A DNA stretch of 64,000 nucleotides. Origin: an uncultured marine group I thaumarchaeote. GTDB taxonomy: Archaea > Thermoproteota > Nitrososphaeria > Nitrososphaerales > Nitrosopumilaceae. The DNA lies in the NCBI GenBank assembly GCA_902514275.1, contig CABXQD010000003.1, positions 1 through 64,000 of the forward strand. The letters are read 5' to 3'. The notes under the pieces were generated by a model. That model was not told the origin of the DNA and ran no database searches. It saw nothing but the letters and a program-made list of their open reading frames with translations. Position 1 is the stretch's first letter; each line of letters opens with the position of its first letter. The position numbers were made by a program, and so were the translations under genes. Shown in pieces: positions 60,995 through 64,000 of this stretch.

Positions 60995-61444
60995 TTAATG
61001 ATGTCCAACCCATTGATAAGTAAATTCTTCTTCAATCATATCTATTACCATTTTATTATTTTTAATTTTAGGTAAATTTACATCAAAAAATCCTAGTTGA
61101 CCTTTCCATGGAATTGGAATTCTAAGTGGTTTTGGATTTTTTAAAATAAATCCATACATTTTTTCTTGAAATTTTTTTGAAGAAAAATGTTTGTTTTTAT
61201 CATTTTGAATTTCTTTTGTTGATTGATATTTTTTTACATCATAGATTTCTGCTTTACCTATTATTGCTCCTGTTGTTAATTCTTCTTCTATTTTCAATTT
61301 TTTACAATCCTCTTTCCTTATTTTGATTGGAGCATGTACTAAAAATTCACCCCGATAATTTGTATTCCAGTTTCTTAATTCTATTGTTTTTTTATCTTGA
61401 ATAATTAATTCTGCAAATGGTTGACAAATTGAAAGACATTTCAT
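60995..61444 (-). CDS. ASCH-domain protein
   Basis: LSICQPFAELIIQDKKTIELRNWNTNYRGEFLVHA. Confidence 0.8.
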   Translation of the reverse strand: MKCLSICQPFAELIIQDKKTIELRNWNTNYRGEFLVHAPIKIRKEDCKKLKIEEELTTGAIIGKAEIYDVKKYQSTKEIQNDKNKHFSSKKFQEKMYGFILKNPKPLRIPIPWKGQLGFFDVNLPKIKNNKMVIDMIEEEFTYQWVGHH

Positions 61445-61475
61445 AATTATTATGGTGACAAAGATTTGATGTACA

Positions 61476-63053
61476 TTAAAACTGTGAAGCTTGTTTGACT
61501 AGTTCTGAGAGTTGACTGTTTCTTGCTTCAGGAAGCTCTGTTATTCCTCCAATCAAACTATCTGTTACAATTCCTTTTTCTGCTAATACGTTGGCAGCCA
61601 TTAATGATGTTCTTCCAGCCATACAGACCATTAGAGATTTCCCTTTTGATTCTTGAATTGAATTGTTTATTTCATCTGGAATGCCTTGCCCTGATAATAG
61701 TTGCTGCGCTGTTCTTGCATTTGGTACAACAATTTTGCTTTTATCAATGCCTAATGATTTTGCTAATAATTCTAACCCTCCTTCTTGTGGTGTATATTGT
61801 GTGTGTACCCAAATAACTTTATCATAATTATCTGAATTTGAGGCTACTTCTTCTTGTGACACTTGTCCTGGTGGTTGAATTTTCCCAATTTTTTCTAAAT
61901 TCTTCCTATATTTTTCAATTCCATCACAAATCATTACTACAAATTTACTTCCTTTATTTGCACTAGCTAATTGTAAAGTTGCATAAAGTTCTAGGGCACT
62001 ACTTTCTCCAATATCGTGTCCTTTTTCTACAAAAAATTTTAAAAGTGGTTTAGCTTTTTCAAAATCTACTTCATATTCTCCAGCATATTTGTCTGGTTGA
62101 TAATATTTCAAACCATCTGCATTATTGTGAGTTCTAATTCCTGCAACATCTTGTCCTCCTGGTGGAAATATCACATGAACTCCCTTCTTGTCATATTTTT
62201 CAGAGATGTATCTACTTAATCCACCTGAAGTACCACCTGTACCAAATGTACATAGAATGTTAAAGTCTTGAAGTGATTTCCCCTCTTCGTGTAATTGTTG
62301 ATCTATTTCAGCTCCAGTTATGGTTCTATGTGCATTAACGTTCAAATCATTATCATATTGTTCTGGACAAAAACAATTGTAAATTTTTGAAAGTAATTTT
62401 GCTAAATTAATAATATCTTGTTTGGCTAACAATGATTCAATTTCAGTAATTGAATTATCATAAATACTTGGATCAAAACCCAATTGAGATAATTGTGAAC
62501 GTACATTAGCAGCTGTTGCTTTTGCAACTAATTCATCTTTTTTTCCTTCCATTCCTGGTGCAGGACAAATATCCATTTCTAAATCCATTATCTTGATATT
62601 CATATTTCTTAATTCATGAAATACACCTTCTTGTAATTTTCTTGAAACAATTGTAACCACTTGTAATCCTAGTTTTGATAACATGCCTAATGCAATTCCA
62701 AAATTACCTGATGTTGCTTCAATTACTGTTTGACCACTTTTTATTTTCCCTGTCATGATTGCATCATGAATGATATTTGCAGCTGGTCTAACTTTGATTG
62801 AACCTGTAAGTAATGTAGAATCTAATTTACCATACACTTGTAATTCTGAATTTGAAAGATCTAATTTGTAAATTTCTTTAGCACATTCTTTGAAATCTGA
62901 TGTAATGTCTACTAGCGGTGTAGCATTGACAATTTTTCCACCTTCTTGATTATTTTCCAAATGTGGTACTTTATTCCAAATTTCTTCTTCAAATCGTTTA
63001 AGAAGAACTTTATCAATAGTATTGTCCTGATTTTGTTCCAAATTTATCTCCAC
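61476..63053 (-). CDS. PLP-dependent cysteine synthase-like protein with C-terminal rhodanese-like domain
   Basis: TGSIKVRPAANI, EATSGNFGIALGM, TFGTGGTSGGLSRY; C-terminal LMVCMAGRTSLMAANVLAEKG. Confidence 0.88.
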   Translation of the reverse strand: MEINLEQNQDNTIDKVLLKRFEEEIWNKVPHLENNQEGGKIVNATPLVDITSDFKECAKEIYKLDLSNSELQVYGKLDSTLLTGSIKVRPAANIIHDAIMTGKIKSGQTVIEATSGNFGIALGMLSKLGLQVVTIVSRKLQEGVFHELRNMNIKIMDLEMDICPAPGMEGKKDELVAKATAANVRSQLSQLGFDPSIYDNSITEIESLLAKQDIINLAKLLSKIYNCFCPEQYDNDLNVNAHRTITGAEIDQQLHEEGKSLQDFNILCTFGTGGTSGGLSRYISEKYDKKGVHVIFPPGGQDVAGIRTHNNADGLKYYQPDKYAGEYEVDFEKAKPLLKFFVEKGHDIGESSALELYATLQLASANKGSKFVVMICDGIEKYRKNLEKIGKIQPPGQVSQEEVASNSDNYDKVIWVHTQYTPQEGGLELLAKSLGIDKSKIVVPNARTAQQLLSGQGIPDEINNSIQESKGKSLMVCMAGRTSLMAANVLAEKGIVTDSLIGGITELPEARNSQLSELVKQASQF

Positions 63054-63132
63054 TTTTCGATAATTTTAGAGGTCATATAAAATATCTTATATTTTCAACT
63101 TAGTTTTTTCATCTTTTTTAAATTTCTTGTAT

Positions 63133-64000
63133 TTATGCATCTAAAAGATTGATTACTTTATTTGGAATATCCTTTAATCGACTTACTGCCATAGTTTTAT
63201 CATATCCCAAATGTTTGAGATTATTTGCTATAGTGGTAGCTCTTATTGTGTTTGGTCCTAATCCTAAAGCAACCATGGTGATTCCTAACCCTTTTAGTGA
63301 TTTTGTCATCTTTCTAACTGCATTGGAATCTGATGGTTCTCCATCAGTTAATGTCAAAAAAATATTTGGTCGTTTTGCTTGTAATGTTGAAAACATTTTA
63401 TCATAAACTTCTGCTAGTGGTGTTGAACCATTTGCAACTATTTGTGCTAGTCTTTTTGCAGTTATACTATTCCACTTTACATTTTCTTCTTTAATTGACC
63501 AGCATACCATTGATCGATTTTCCGTACTAAATGCATATACTGCAAATTTTACTTTAAGGAATGCCAAAACTTCACATAATGCTATTGTTGCTTTTTTATA
63601 TTCAATAGCATCTGAAGATATACTTGATGAATGATCCAATAAAATTATAATTTTTGTTTTAATTGATTTTTTAATGTCTGTAAAAAATGGTTCATTTCCT
63701 TCGATATAATTTTCATCATCAAATTCATCACCTGATCTTAAATGCTGCTCTTTCCAACCTGTTTTCCATTCTTTAAATTTCATTTTCAATCCATTAATCA
63801 AACTCATATCGTAGATGATTGTTTCATCAATGTTTTTTGTTGATGGAATTTGAATTCCGATTGTTTCTGATGAAAGTCCTTTATTCTCATTTTTTTTATT
63901 TTCATTAACTAATATTTTGTATTCATCATAGACATTATCTCCTTTTACTACTGCAGAAGTATCAATTGCACCAAAATCACTTTCTTTATTTTTTGCAATT
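63133..64000 (-). CDS. VWA-domain protein (partial, N-terminus beyond window)
   Basis: IIILLDHSSSISSD MIDAS-like, LTDGEPSD. The frame stays open from the track start (63807) to the window edge: ...IAKNKESDFGAIDTSAVVKGDNVYDEYKILVNENKKNENKGLSSETIGIQIPSTKNIDETIIYD-MSLING. Confidence 0.85.
   Translation of the reverse strand, partial: IAKNKESDFGAIDTSAVVKGDNVYDEYKILVNENKKNENKGLSSETIGIQIPSTKNIDETIIYDMSLINGLKMKFKEWKTGWKEQHLRSGDEFDDENYIEGNEPFFTDIKKSIKTKIIILLDHSSSISSDAIEYKKATIALCEVLAFLKVKFAVYAFSTENRSMVCWSIKEENVKWNSITAKRLAQIVANGSTPLAEVYDKMFSTLQAKRPNIFLTLTDGEPSDSNAVRKMTKSLKGLGITMVALGLGPNTIRATTIANNLKHLGYDKTMAVSRLKDIPNKVINLLDA

Noticed and set aside
1-64000. Phage, transposon, defence island or biosynthetic gene cluster
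   Set aside because: No transposase, integrase, capsid, Cas, toxin-antitoxin, NRPS or PKS-like ORF was recognised; the region looks like core chromosome.

Overview
The window is an AT-rich, gene-dense chromosomal segment from an ammonia-oxidising archaeon, most likely a Nitrosopumilaceae (Thaumarchaeota/Nitrososphaerota) relative of Nitrosopumilus or Nitrosarchaeum. The taxon is inferred from gene content, not from a search. It is almost entirely housekeeping sequence. Main contents: late cobalamin genes (cbiB-cobS-cobY), S27e/L44e, adenine deaminase, thermosome, guaA/guaB, an MptE-like gene and DHPS, pheA, csl4, dph2, tiaS, HMG-CoA reductase, a complete-looking his operon except hisE (hisG-D-C-HAD-B-H-A-F-I), threonine synthase next to a fused MoaD-E1 protein, a giant S-layer-type protein, a subtilase, a Rieske/cytochrome b/blue-copper cluster, arcTGT, kae1/bud32/rdgB, TYW1, a thrombospondin-type-3 repeat protein, dus, a variant P-II protein, TBP, and a cysteine synthase-rhodanese fusion. 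Two tRNA genes were read by eye (initiator Met-CAU and Arg-UCU). I saw no CRISPR array, transposase, prophage or rRNA. Best leads: (1) threonine synthase immediately followed by a ubiquitin-like-MoaD/E1 fusion with an internal GG motif; (2) a GC-rich hairpin with its own TATA-like element in the dus/P-II convergent gap, a candidate ncRNA; (3) near-identical DNA-level repeats in the Ca-binding TSP3 protein; (4) several perfect inverted repeats next to promoters.
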